Positions 53,171-61,855 of a stretch of 64,000 nt of DNA are shown here, piece after piece. The translations under genes were made by a program, and so were the position numbers. Numbering within the stretch: the stretch's first letter is position 1; every line of letters begins with the position of its first letter. Origin of the DNA: an uncultured Erythrobacter sp. Lineage in GTDB: Bacteria > Pseudomonadota > Alphaproteobacteria > Sphingomonadales > Sphingomonadaceae. Under the pieces are notes generated by a model, which saw only the letters and a list, made by a program, of their open reading frames with translations, was not told where the DNA came from and did no database searches. The DNA lies in NCBI GenBank assembly GCA_947500645.1, contig CANMSD010000004.1:215093-279092 (forward strand). The letters run 5' to 3'.

Positions 53171-53646
53171 AATTCGCATCTGTTTTCACGGCTGCAACAA
53201 TGATTGCAGTGGCGGCATGTTCGCAGTCGCCAGAGGAGCCAACGGACGCTCAAGCCACTGGCGTGGAAGAAGCGATCGCACACGATGGCGAACCCACCGA
53301 GCAGCATGCGGAAATCCAGTCGCTGGAAACACAGGGTGCAATCCCAGCGAAGTTTCACGGCGTATGGGATTATGAGATGGGCACCTGCGCACTAGAATCC
53401 GACCTGCGCGTCGAGATTTCAGGCAGCGAGATGATTTTCTACGAATCCTATGGCAAGGTCTCTGGAGCACGCGAGGATGGCGAGGACGCAATCGTCGATA
53501 TGGCAATGGAAGGCGAAGGCGAGACCTGGGTTCAATCCTATCGCCTCTCACTCGCCGGAAGCGGCAGCGACCAACGCTTGCACATCACCGAGGCGACCGA
53601 GCAGAAGGGGCCAAGCGACTTACCCCGCAAGAGCTGCCCAGCATGA
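53167..53646 (+). CDS. Hypothetical lipoprotein
   Basis: A 159-residue secreted protein with a lipobox (VAACSQS), an acidic linker (residues ~20-50) and a beta-rich domain that includes FHGVWDYEMGTC, EISGSEMIFYESYG and ETWVQSYRLSLAG. Two cysteines could form a disulfide. No family recognised. It is co-translated on both sides (ATGA overlaps). Confidence 0.72.
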   Translation: MKFASVFTAATMIAVAACSQSPEEPTDAQATGVEEAIAHDGEPTEQHAEIQSLETQGAIPAKFHGVWDYEMGTCALESDLRVEISGSEMIFYESYGKVSGAREDGEDAIVDMAMEGEGETWVQSYRLSLAGSGSDQRLHITEATEQKGPSDLPRKSCPA

Positions 53647-54032
53647 CCGAGCGTCAGCGCACATCCTCCGGCTCGCCATTTGAAGCGCAGTTCGGCTTTT
53701 GCCGCGCGGTGCGAGAGGGCAACCGTATAGTCGTCGCGGGTACTGGCCCGATTGAGGACAATGGCGAAACGACTCCAGGCGGCGCGGCTGAGCAGGCGGA
53801 GCGCTGCTTAACTCTGATTGTGAAGGCGATCGAAGACTTGGGCGGCAGTGCAAGTGAAGTTGTGCGCACCCGAATGCTACTCACCGATCCAGACGATCAA
53901 GGCGCGGTCGGCGAAGTGCATGCGCGCTTTTTCGGAGCCAATCCGCCAGCAGCAACCATGGCCGGTGTCGCGTGGCTGTGCCGCGAGGAATGGAAAGTCG
54001 AGATCGAAGCTGAGGCTTTATTGGCGGGCTGA
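53643..54032 (+). CDS. RidA family protein
   Basis: A 129-residue YjgF/RidA-fold protein. It shows VVAGTGPIEDNG, AAEQAERCLTLIVKAIEDLGGS, VVRTRMLLTDPDD with the key arginine (RTRM), and ATMAGVAWLCREEWKVEIEAEA. RidA proteins drain reactive enamine/imine intermediates. It closes the operon mmsA-deacetylase-lipoprotein-ridA; a palindromic repeat follows. Confidence 0.9.
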   Translation: MTERQRTSSGSPFEAQFGFCRAVREGNRIVVAGTGPIEDNGETTPGGAAEQAERCLTLIVKAIEDLGGSASEVVRTRMLLTDPDDQGAVGEVHARFFGANPPAATMAGVAWLCREEWKVEIEAEALLAG

Positions 54033-54038
54033 CCGCCG

Positions 54039-54117
54039 CCACCCGCTCCCTCCGCCCTTCCGCCCGGATCGTAACCCGGTGTGATAATCCGTGTGGAAGG
54101 GCGGAGGGAGCGGGTGG
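54039..54117. repeat. 79-bp palindromic repeat, copy 2
   Basis: Arms 54039-54069 and 54087-54117 (31 nt each) pair with two mismatches around a 17-nt spacer, sharing the CCCTCCGCCCTTCC core with the copy at 37605-37683. It lies between ridA and a convergent gene, just after the ridA stop, and could act as a transcription terminator hairpin. Confidence 0.9.
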
Positions 54118-54133
54118 CTTGGTTCAAGTAAGA

Positions 54134-54526
54134 CTAGGCCGCCTCATCCTGAGCGCGGCGCGACAAAACCAGCTCCAACGCCGCTATCAGCTCCGCCACA
54201 TCCGTCATTTGATCAAGTTGGTCCGGGTCTAGAAGCATTTCGGGCGCTGCATCGCCCTCGCGGATCAGAAGCGCAGGCAATTCGAACTCATGCCCCGGGT
54301 AATCCGCTGCGAAATCATCGCGATGATGGAACACCTTTTCCATACCGAGACTATCGAGGAATTGCTTCCACACCTTGCGCATCGAAACCGTCCCATATGT
54401 GATCGCACAGAGCGAACACGGATAAGTCGCGGGAAAGACGGTTTTGTGCACCGCATGGACCAGCGCATTCAATATGCCGCCATCGGCGTTGTACACGATC
54501 AACAGCTTGGTCTTTGACTGGCTCAT
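54134..54526 (-). CDS. Hypothetical protein
   Basis: A 130-residue soluble protein with an N-terminal KLLIVYNADGGILNALVHAVHK strand-helix unit, a YPCSLCAITYG segment with a CxxC pair, and VWKQFLDSLGMEKVFHHRDDF. The CSLC could bind metal or be redox-active. Not a recognised family; a thioredoxin-like or DUF393-like fold is one possibility. It is convergent with ridA. Confidence 0.7.
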   Translation of the reverse strand: MSQSKTKLLIVYNADGGILNALVHAVHKTVFPATYPCSLCAITYGTVSMRKVWKQFLDSLGMEKVFHHRDDFAADYPGHEFELPALLIREGDAAPEMLLDPDQLDQMTDVAELIAALELVLSRRAQDEAA

Positions 54527-54638
54527 ACCAATAATTACGCAGCAGCAGCCGAATGGTTACAATAATTGCATCGCTCAGTGAAAATTCGCATGCCCGCACG
54601 GCTTTTCTCGCGCACCCAAGCCGGGTAGAACGCGCCGC

Positions 54639-55784
54639 ATGACAGGACAATTCCAACTGACCGACGATCAGCTCGCTATTCAGGAAATGGCGCAGCGTTT
54701 CACCGCCGACAACATCACGCCGCATGCCGGCGAATGGGACGAGAAGCACATCTTCCCCAAGGACGTGATCAAGAGCACGGCCGAGCTCGGCTTCGGCGCG
54801 ATTTATGTTTCGGAAGAATCCGGCGGGATCGGCCTCGGGCGGCTCGAAGCGGCTCTGATCATGGAGGCGATGGCCTATGGCTGCCCCACCACATCTGCCT
54901 TCATTTCGATCCACAATATGGCCTCGTGGATGATCGACCAGTTCGGCGGCGCGGAGGTCAAGGAACGCTATCTCCCCGACCTCGTCACCATGGACAAGAT
55001 CGCCAGCTATTGCCTCACGGAGCCGGGCAGTGGATCGGATGCGGCGGGCCTGAAAGCCAACGCCGAGCTGGATGGCGACCATTACGTTCTCAATGGCACG
55101 AAGCAATTCATTTCCGGCGGCGGTGTGAACGACATCTATGTCACCATGGTCCGCACCAGTGAGCACAAGACCAAGGGCATCACATGCCTTGTAATCGACA
55201 AAGACACGCCGGGCGTTTCGTTCGGCGCGCCTGAGAAAAAGCTGGGCTGGAACGCATCACCGACAGCGCAAGTCATTTTCGAAGACGCGCGCATTCCGAC
55301 CGCGAACCGGGTCGGCGATGAAGGCGAAGGCTTCCGCTTTGCAATGATGGGCCTCGACGGTGGCCGTCTAAACATCGGCGCCTGCTCGCTCGGCGGGGCA
55401 CAGCGCTGCCTCGACGAAGCGGTGGCTTACACCAAGGATCGCAAGCAATTCGACACACCGATCGCCGATTTCCAGAACACGCAGTTTATGCTGGCTGACA
55501 TGGCGACCGATCTGGAGAGCGCACGCGCGCTGCTCTATCTCGCCGCAGCGAAAGTCACCGACAACGCGCCGGACAAGTCGCGCTTTTCCGCGATGGCCAA
55601 ACGGCTGGCGACCGATAACGGCAGCAAAGTTGTGAACGATGCGCTGCAATTGTTCGGCGGCTACGGCTATCTCAAGGATTACCCGATCGAGCGGTTCTGG
55701 CGCGATCTGCGCGTGCATTCGATCCTCGAAGGCACCAATCAGGTTATGCGCATGATCGTGGGCCGCGATCTGTTGCGCCAGTAA
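54639..55784 (+). CDS. Acyl-CoA dehydrogenase (isobutyryl-CoA dehydrogenase-like)
   Basis: A 381-residue flavin acyl-CoA dehydrogenase. It has SYCLTEPGSGSDAAGLK, IFEDARIPTANRVGDEGEGF and LQLFGGYGYLKDYPIERFWRD, with the catalytic glutamate in ILEGTNQVMR. Context with HIBCH-like, hydratase and mmsB genes points to isobutyryl-CoA in valine breakdown. Starts an operon that runs to mmsB. Confidence 0.93.
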   Translation: MTGQFQLTDDQLAIQEMAQRFTADNITPHAGEWDEKHIFPKDVIKSTAELGFGAIYVSEESGGIGLGRLEAALIMEAMAYGCPTTSAFISIHNMASWMIDQFGGAEVKERYLPDLVTMDKIASYCLTEPGSGSDAAGLKANAELDGDHYVLNGTKQFISGGGVNDIYVTMVRTSEHKTKGITCLVIDKDTPGVSFGAPEKKLGWNASPTAQVIFEDARIPTANRVGDEGEGFRFAMMGLDGGRLNIGACSLGGAQRCLDEAVAYTKDRKQFDTPIADFQNTQFMLADMATDLESARALLYLAAAKVTDNAPDKSRFSAMAKRLATDNGSKVVNDALQLFGGYGYLKDYPIERFWRDLRVHSILEGTNQVMRMIVGRDLLRQ

Positions 55785-55800
55785 GGACAGACAATCAAGC

Positions 55801-56871
55801 ATGACTGAAGACGTAAAGACCGAGATTCTGGGCCGCGTCGGCCGGATCTCTTTAAACCGACCCAAGGCGCTGCACGCGCTGACGCTCGACATGTGCAACG
55901 CGATGAGCGCGGCCTTGAGCGAATGGGCAAGCGATGACGCGATCGAAGCTGTCATCATCGACCATGTCGAGGGGACGCGCGGTTTCTGCGCGGGCGGCGA
56001 CATAGCGTTCTTGCGCGATTCCGCGTTGAACGATGGCGGAGTGTCGGGGCGCAAATTCTTCCACGACGAATATCAATTGAACCATCAGATGTTCACCTAT
56101 GAGAAGCCGGTCGTGGCTTTCATGGATGGGATTACGATGGGCGGCGGGGTCGGCATTTCCCTGCCAGCAAAATTCCGCGTCGCGACCGAGAACACCCGCT
56201 TTGCCATGCCCGAGACGGGGATCGGCCTGTTTCCCGATGTCGGCGGCGGCTGGTATCTCTCGCGCTTGGGAGGACGGATTGGCCAGTTCCTCGCGCTCAC
56301 CGGCGCGCGGCTCGATGGATCGGAATGCCTGTGGGCGGGCCTTGCGACGCATTACGTGCCAAGCGAGATGCTGGAAGATATCAAGGCGAGGATCGCAGAA
56401 CGGCCCGGCCGGATTTCCGGCATCCTTTCGGAACCGGTGGGAACCCCGCCGGAGGCACGGATCGAACAAAACGCGCTGCGGATCGCCAAGCATTTTGCCA
56501 GTGATACCTACGAAGACATTCTCGCCAGCCTCGAAGCCGAGATTGAAAGCAACGAAAATGGCGGCGCTGAATGGGCGCAAAAGGAGCGCGACACGCTTGG
56601 CACAAAGAGCCCGCAGACCTGCAAAGTCGCGCTGCGCCAGCTCGCAGAGAGCGCCAAGCTCAGCGATTTCGCTGACAATATGCGCATGGAATATCGCATC
56701 GGCAGCCGCGTGCTGACCCGCCCCGACTTTGCCGAGGGCGTGCGCGCGGTTATCACCGACAAGACCCACGATCCCAAGTGGGATCCAGCGACGCCAGAAG
56801 AGGTTAGCGAAGAGCTGCTCGATCGGATTTTTGCCCCGTTGCCGACTGACGAGGAATGGAAACCCCTATGA
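55801..56871 (+). CDS. 3-hydroxyisobutyryl-CoA hydrolase-like crotonase
   Basis: A 356-residue crotonase-fold protein of the HIBCH type, longer than enoyl-CoA hydratases. Motifs: [38 protein letters not shown] and [19 protein letters not shown], with the DVGGG pattern of hydrolases. It releases 3-hydroxyisobutyrate from its CoA ester. It begins 16 nt after the dehydrogenase and overlaps the hydratase by ATGA. Confidence 0.92.
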   Translation: MTEDVKTEILGRVGRISLNRPKALHALTLDMCNAMSAALSEWASDDAIEAVIIDHVEGTRGFCAGGDIAFLRDSALNDGGVSGRKFFHDEYQLNHQMFTYEKPVVAFMDGITMGGGVGISLPAKFRVATENTRFAMPETGIGLFPDVGGGWYLSRLGGRIGQFLALTGARLDGSECLWAGLATHYVPSEMLEDIKARIAERPGRISGILSEPVGTPPEARIEQNALRIAKHFASDTYEDILASLEAEIESNENGGAEWAQKERDTLGTKSPQTCKVALRQLAESAKLSDFADNMRMEYRIGSRVLTRPDFAEGVRAVITDKTHDPKWDPATPEEVSEELLDRIFAPLPTDEEWKPL

Positions 56872-57662
56872 CCTACGAAACGATCACCGTCGAAACAGAC
56901 ACGCAGGGCAATAAGGGCGTCACCTTGATGACGCTCAACCGCCCAAAGGCGCTCAATGCCCTCAATTCCAAGGTTCTTGAGGAGTTGATCGACGCATTCT
57001 CCGCGTACAATTCCGACAAGAGCCAGCTTTGCGCGGTGCTGACGGGGTCAGGCGAGAAGGCCTTCGCCGCAGGTGCGGATATCAAGGAGATGAGCGAAAA
57101 GGCTGCGGCCGATTTCTATCTCGACGATTTCTTTTCGCCCTGGACCAGCGAAATTGCGAAAAAAACCCGCAAGCCATGGATCGCAGCGGTGAACGGCTTT
57201 GCGCTGGGAGGCGGGTGCGAGCTCGCTATGATGGCGGATTTCATCATCGCCTCCGACAATGCGAAATTCGGCCAACCGGAGATCAAGCTCGGCGTGGCCC
57301 CCGGCATGGGCGGATCGCAGCGTCTTACTCGAGCAATCGGAAAATCGAAGTCGATGGAAATGTGTCTGACTGGCCGGATGATGGGGGCGGAGGAGGCCGA
57401 GCGCGCGAACCTGATTGTTCGCGTCGTTCCGCAAGCCGAGCTGCTCGCCGATGCGCTGAAAACCGCTGCGACCATTGCGAGCATGCCGCCCATGGCCGCG
57501 ATTGCGAACAAGGAAATGGTCAATGCAGCGTTTGAAAGCTCGCTGGATCAAGGGCTCGTCATGGAACGCCGCATCTTCCAGATCCTCACCGCGAGCGAGG
57601 ACAAGACCGAGGGCATGGCGGCCTTTATCGAGAAGCGTGAGGGCCAGTGGAAGGGGCGGTAA
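56868..57662 (+). CDS. Enoyl-CoA hydratase
   Basis: A 264-residue crotonase with both catalytic glutamates ([11 protein letters not shown] and [16 protein letters not shown]). It hydrates methacrylyl-CoA or a related enoyl-CoA in the valine route, judging by neighbours. ATG 56868 is in an ATGA overlap with the hydrolase gene. The next small membrane-protein frame starts within its last codons. Confidence 0.95.
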   Translation: MTYETITVETDTQGNKGVTLMTLNRPKALNALNSKVLEELIDAFSAYNSDKSQLCAVLTGSGEKAFAAGADIKEMSEKAAADFYLDDFFSPWTSEIAKKTRKPWIAAVNGFALGGGCELAMMADFIIASDNAKFGQPEIKLGVAPGMGGSQRLTRAIGKSKSMEMCLTGRMMGAEEAERANLIVRVVPQAELLADALKTAATIASMPPMAAIANKEMVNAAFESSLDQGLVMERRIFQILTASEDKTEGMAAFIEKREGQWKGR

Positions 57663-57907
57663 TCCTCAAAGGCCTGGGCCTTCTGCTATTCGGTACGCTC
57701 TTCGTGTGGCTCGGCATCGATGGTTGGCGACACCGCCGTAAAGAACGCATTAGCCTGATTGAAGCGGCAGTCTTGAAAGCGGGCGGAGCAAAAGAACCTC
57801 TGCCGCATAATCGGTGGGATCGGATGATGGCCTTTGTCCATCCGGTCCTGATGATTCTGTTTGGCCCAGCGATGATCTTCTTGGGCTGCGTAATCTTATT
57901 CGTGTGA
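57647..57907 (+). CDS. Small membrane protein
   Basis: An 86-residue protein with two hydrophobic segments ([20 protein letters not shown] and [23 protein letters not shown]) and a polar middle. The start is a GTG at 57647, overlapping the hydratase by 16 nt; its GAGGGCCA site is weak. It ends 13 nt before mmsB. No family is recognised; its role in the valine operon is unknown. Confidence 0.7.
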   Translation: MEGAVILKGLGLLLFGTLFVWLGIDGWRHRRKERISLIEAAVLKAGGAKEPLPHNRWDRMMAFVHPVLMILFGPAMIFLGCVILFV

Positions 57908-57920
57908 CTGGAGAGAGAGC

Positions 57921-58790
57921 ATGAAAATCGCCTTTATCGGCCTTGGCAATATGGGCGGCGGGATGGCCGCGAACCTTGCGAAAGCAGGACACGAAGTGCG
58001 CGCTTTCGATCTTTCGCAAGACGCGCTGGCTGCTGCCAAACAGGCTGGCTGCGAAACTTTCGGTTCGGCCCGCGCGGCTTGTGAAGAAGCGGAAGCCGTT
58101 GTCTCCATGCTGCCCAATGGCGCGATTGTGCGCGATGTCTATCGTACCGACGTTATCGGACAAGCGCCCGCTGGCGCCGTGTTCCTGGATTGCTCGACTA
58201 TCGATGTCGCCACCGCGCGTGAAGTGAGCGAGCGAGCGACAGAAGCAGGCTATGACATGGTCGATGCGCCAGTATCCGGCGGGATAGCGGCAGCGAATGG
58301 CGGCACGCTGACCTTTATGGTCGGCGGCACTGGTACCGCCTTCAAGCGCGCCGAGCCGATCCTTCAAGCCATGGGCAAAGCGGTCATCCATGCAGGCGAT
58401 GCGGGCAATGGACAGGCGGCGAAGATCTGCAACAATATGCTTTTGGCAATCCACATGATCGGCACGTGCGAGGCTTTCAGTATGGCCGAGAAGCTCGGTC
58501 TGGACGCGCAGACTTTCTACGATATCTCGAGCGTTTCCTCCGGCCAGAACTGGTCGATGACGAGCTATTGCCCGGTGCCTGGCGTGGGACCAACCAGCCC
58601 ATCAGACAGCGAATACCAAGGTGGTTTTGCCTCGGCTCTGATGCTTAAGGATTTGCGCCTCGCGATGGAAGCGGCAGACAATGCCGACGCCGCCGTACCA
58701 ATGGGTGCGCGTGCGGCTTCGCTTTACGAGGATTTCAACGGTGCCGGGAATGGCGGGTTGGACTTCTCGGCCATCATCAAGATGCTTTGA
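57921..58790 (+). CDS. mmsB: 3-hydroxyisobutyrate dehydrogenase MmsB
   Basis: A 289-residue beta-hydroxyacid dehydrogenase. The Rossmann start IAFIGLGNMGGGMAANLAKAGHEV, the substrate motif DAPVSGGI, the catalytic lysine in AAKICNNMLLAIHM (Lys), and the late KDLRLAMEAA match the family. It makes methylmalonate semialdehyde, the substrate of mmsA. It overlaps the convergent Nmad3 gene by 14 nt. Confidence 0.95.
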   Translation: MKIAFIGLGNMGGGMAANLAKAGHEVRAFDLSQDALAAAKQAGCETFGSARAACEEAEAVVSMLPNGAIVRDVYRTDVIGQAPAGAVFLDCSTIDVATAREVSERATEAGYDMVDAPVSGGIAAANGGTLTFMVGGTGTAFKRAEPILQAMGKAVIHAGDAGNGQAAKICNNMLLAIHMIGTCEAFSMAEKLGLDAQTFYDISSVSSGQNWSMTSYCPVPGVGPTSPSDSEYQGGFASALMLKDLRLAMEAADNADAAVPMGARAASLYEDFNGAGNGGLDFSAIIKML

Positions 58791-59556
58791 TTGCTGCGAT
58801 CACCTGCCCCAGCCATTCGCGCGGAGCCTTGCGCCGCCCAATATCGGCGACGAATTCCTGACCGCGTGCGACACTTTGCAACTGCCCACGTTTGTTCCAG
58901 CGCTCCGGCTTGTCATGATAGGATAGCCCGCCGCGCTTAAGCCAAGATGGCCTGAGCCACAGCGATGGCGATGCGCCAGGCATAGTAAGTCGCAAGGTGT
59001 CGCTCGCGCGCTCAGCTTGCCGCCCCTCCCCGCGCCAGATCACATCGTTTGAGCCATGCAGAGCAAGCGCGTGCGGATGCCCCGCTTCAGTCAGCGCTTT
59101 TGGTGCACCTCCTGTCAAAGAGATGATCTCCTCAACCCGCAGATATCCGAAGATCCGATGATGCGGATCGCCGCGTGAACCGTCGTCGCGCTCCTCGCGA
59201 AACAAGCCGAAGAAAACGAACACATCGCCCAGCCCGACGCCCTGCCGATCAAGATGGGTTTGCGCCGCTCCACACTGGCCAAACCAGCACGTCCCATCCT
59301 CACGGAACATCGGATCGTGATGGCACAGATCACCCGCGCCTAACTTCCCTCGGCTCGCACGCGCGGCCAGAACGCCGAGCCCCAGATCGCCATATGTCGT
59401 CCGGCTCGCCACACCCGCTGGAATCGGCAGGCTGATCGGCCTGCCTGCCACAATCGGCGAGGGACCGCCCCCCGCCGCGCTGTCAAAACCCTTTCTACTG
59501 AAGATGATCCGCATGGCATCCCAATGGCGTGCAACCGTTTGTTGCACAACACTCAT
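58777..59556 (-). CDS. Nmad3 (nucleotide-modification-associated) domain protein
   Basis: A 259-residue protein with the Nmad3 signature: MRIIFSRKGFDSAAGGGPSPIVAGRP (shown here in part), SLPIP and TYGDLGL. The domain was predicted from its gene links with DNA-base-modification systems; no activity has been shown. Later regions DLCHHDPMFRE, GQCGAAQTHLDRQG and FFGLFREE are histidine-rich. Here it stands alone, with no methylase or nuclease near. ATG 59556 has AGGA; a shorter start at 59514 is also possible. Confidence 0.8.
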   Translation of the reverse strand: MSVVQQTVARHWDAMRIIFSRKGFDSAAGGGPSPIVAGRPISLPIPAGVASRTTYGDLGLGVLAARASRGKLGAGDLCHHDPMFREDGTCWFGQCGAAQTHLDRQGVGLGDVFVFFGLFREERDDGSRGDPHHRIFGYLRVEEIISLTGGAPKALTEAGHPHALALHGSNDVIWRGEGRQAERASDTLRLTMPGASPSLWLRPSWLKRGGLSYHDKPERWNKRGQLQSVARGQEFVADIGRRKAPREWLGQVIAAIKAS

Positions 59557-59682
59557 CGCTTCCTAATCATCTCATCCTGCAATCGAGCCATCACGGCTCA
59601 GTTGGCTTATAAGGTCTGATCCTTACACTTTGCGCGAATAAAGGTTTGCCGCTAGAGGCGCACAGAAGGACGGATTAGGCAT

Positions 59683-60489
59683 ATGAGCGAACCTCAAAAA
59701 GTCACTGCACTCATCATGGCAGGCAAACGCTCCGGTGTGCTGGACCCGCTGGCTCAGCGGGCGGGTGTTGCGCAAAAATGCGTCGTCTCGGTAAATGGTA
59801 CGCCTATGGTGGCCCGCGTGGTCGAGCAGGTCGCGGCGTGTGACCGAGTGGGTCAAATCCGCATCGTCGCTCACGAGCCAGACGAAATCGCCGCGCAGCC
59901 AGTGGTCGCAAAACTGCTAGACGAAGGCCGACTGACCTTCGCCGAGGGGAAGTTCAACATTGTCGACAGCGTGTTTTCAGGCGCGGAAGGCGTCGACTTC
60001 CCATTGCTGATCACAACCGCCGACAATTGTCTCGTCACTCCCGAGGGCTATAGCGAGTTTATTGAAAAGGCGCTCGCGGAGAACGCCGGGGCCGCTGCGG
60101 GCCTCGCCCGCAAGGAAGATGTGCAGGCCGCCGATCCGCAAGGCCAATCGAAATTCTACCAGTTCAAGGATGGCGGCTATTCCAATTGCAATATGTATTG
60201 GATCGGCAGCGAAAAGGCGCTCGCGGCGGCGGAGATTATGCGCGAGGGCGGGCAATTCGTGAAGTTCCCGCGCCGCATCATCAAGGCGTTCGGGTTTATG
60301 AACCTAATCCGTTTCCGAATGGGCTGGGGATCGAAGGAAAAACTGTTCGCGCAGATATCCCGCCGGTTCGGGATCAAGCTGGTGCCGATCGTGCTTAGCA
60401 AGGGTCAATACGCGATCGATGTCGACAATGAACGGACATTCGAAGTGACCAAGCGTCTGCTCGCCAAGACTGAGGGCAAACGCGGCTAA
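59683..60489 (+). CDS. Nucleotidyltransferase family protein
   Basis: A 268-residue NTP-transferase-like protein. It has a Rossmann-like start with ALIMAGKRSGVLDPLAQ where MobA/sugar-NTP-transferases have LAGGxGxR, then KCVVSVNGTPMVARVVEQ, and LLITTADNCLVTPE with a DN pair. The middle (QFKDGGYSNCNMYWIG) fits an NTP-activating enzyme. Substrate unknown. The flippase gene follows after 18 nt. Confidence 0.8.
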   Translation: MSEPQKVTALIMAGKRSGVLDPLAQRAGVAQKCVVSVNGTPMVARVVEQVAACDRVGQIRIVAHEPDEIAAQPVVAKLLDEGRLTFAEGKFNIVDSVFSGAEGVDFPLLITTADNCLVTPEGYSEFIEKALAENAGAAAGLARKEDVQAADPQGQSKFYQFKDGGYSNCNMYWIGSEKALAAAEIMREGGQFVKFPRRIIKAFGFMNLIRFRMGWGSKEKLFAQISRRFGIKLVPIVLSKGQYAIDVDNERTFEVTKRLLAKTEGKRG

Positions 60490-60507
60490 GCGCCTGCAAA
60501 TGCCGCC

Positions 60508-61830
60508 ATGAAACGCCTCTTCCAAAATATTGGCTGGCTACTGACAGGGCGCGGTTTCAATGCGGCGATGAGTCTGGTCTATCTCTACCTCGCCACGCAT
60601 ACGCTTGGCATTGAGAAGTTCGGATATTTCGCAATCATTGTTGCGCTGGGTCAGACGGTCACCGGGCTTGCCAATTTTCAAACCTGGCAGTTCATAATTC
60701 GCTGGGGCGCGAATGGTGACGGACCGGCCGAAGCAACCGGCTTTGCCATCGCGCTGGATATGCTGTCCGTTGTGATGGGCGCGCTGATTGCGGCGTTGGT
60801 GGTGTGGACGGCGCAATTGTGGCTACCACTGCCCGATGAATTGTTGTGGCTGACCTTCGGATATTGCATCGTGTCGCTGCTGTCGATCCGCACGACTCCA
60901 ACCGGTTTACTGAGGCTGCGCTTCAAATTCGCCACCGCCACAGGGGCCGAAGCTGTACAACCCGCGATCCGCGCCGCCGGAGCGGTGTTGGCAACGCTGC
61001 TCATGCCCAATGTTGCAGGTTTCGTGCTTGCATGGGCTGCGGCAGAGGTTGCTGTGGCGGTTACGCTTTGGATCGTCGCGACTCGAAAAGAGCCGATCGA
61101 CCTTTCCAAAGTGAGCCTCACCAACATCCCGAGTAAGCATTCCGACGCCTGGCGTTTTGTCTGGTCGACCAACATGTCTGGCAGCCTTACAATTGCGGGC
61201 AAACAGGTGATCATCCTGTTGGTTGGCACATTTGGCGGGGCGGCTTTGGCTGGGGGTTTCAGAGTGGCAGCACAGCTGGGTCAGGCGCTGGTCACGCTCG
61301 CGCAAACCATTTCCAAAGCGATTCTGCCCGAACTTGTCCATGATAAGGAAAACGCCGTCGAGATCGCTCGCCGGATGGCCAATATCGCGGTCGTCGCAGG
61401 CGTGCTGGCCGTAATGATGGCGCTGCTATTCGGCCGCTGGGGGTTGGCGACCATAGCCGAGGATGATTTCTCCGGCTTTTACTGGGCCATGGTGATCCTT
61501 TCGATCGCGGGCGCAGTGGAGTTAGTCGGGGCTAGCCTGGAGTCTCTGTTGGTGTCGGCGGGTAAGGCACACACCGCCTTTCTGGTGCGTGCCGTACCGA
61601 CCGTGCTGGCGCTGGTCCTGCTGGAAACCGCGATTGACTGGGATGGTGCCAAAGGCGCCGCCTTCGCGATGCTCGGGTCAAGTTCGCTCGCCGTGATCGG
61701 TTTCTTCGTCGCGGTGCTCAACCTGCGGGAGATCCGCATTGCGGTGGAGCCGGGCGCAGGCCCGCAATCAAAGCTGGCAGCGGAAGCCGATCCCCAATCG
61801 AAATCCGCGCCGGAGCAGTCCAAGCTCTAG
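60508..61830 (+). CDS. Polysaccharide flippase-like protein (Wzx/MATE group)
   Basis: A 440-residue membrane protein with about 12 helices in the pattern of the MOP/Wzx flippase superfamily: WLLTGRGFNAAMSLVYLYLA, LAGGFRVAAQLGQALVTLAQTI and PELVHDKENAVEIARRM. It may move a lipid-linked sugar across the membrane. The C-terminus is a polar repeat (QSKLAAEADPQSKSAPEQSK). It is co-transcribed with the nucleotidyltransferase gene. Confidence 0.82.
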   Translation: MKRLFQNIGWLLTGRGFNAAMSLVYLYLATHTLGIEKFGYFAIIVALGQTVTGLANFQTWQFIIRWGANGDGPAEATGFAIALDMLSVVMGALIAALVVWTAQLWLPLPDELLWLTFGYCIVSLLSIRTTPTGLLRLRFKFATATGAEAVQPAIRAAGAVLATLLMPNVAGFVLAWAAAEVAVAVTLWIVATRKEPIDLSKVSLTNIPSKHSDAWRFVWSTNMSGSLTIAGKQVIILLVGTFGGAALAGGFRVAAQLGQALVTLAQTISKAILPELVHDKENAVEIARRMANIAVVAGVLAVMMALLFGRWGLATIAEDDFSGFYWAMVILSIAGAVELVGASLESLLVSAGKAHTAFLVRAVPTVLALVLLETAIDWDGAKGAAFAMLGSSSLAVIGFFVAVLNLREIRIAVEPGAGPQSKLAAEADPQSKSAPEQSKL

Positions 61831-61855
61831 TTCGTGCGGGCGTAGGGTCAGGCCC

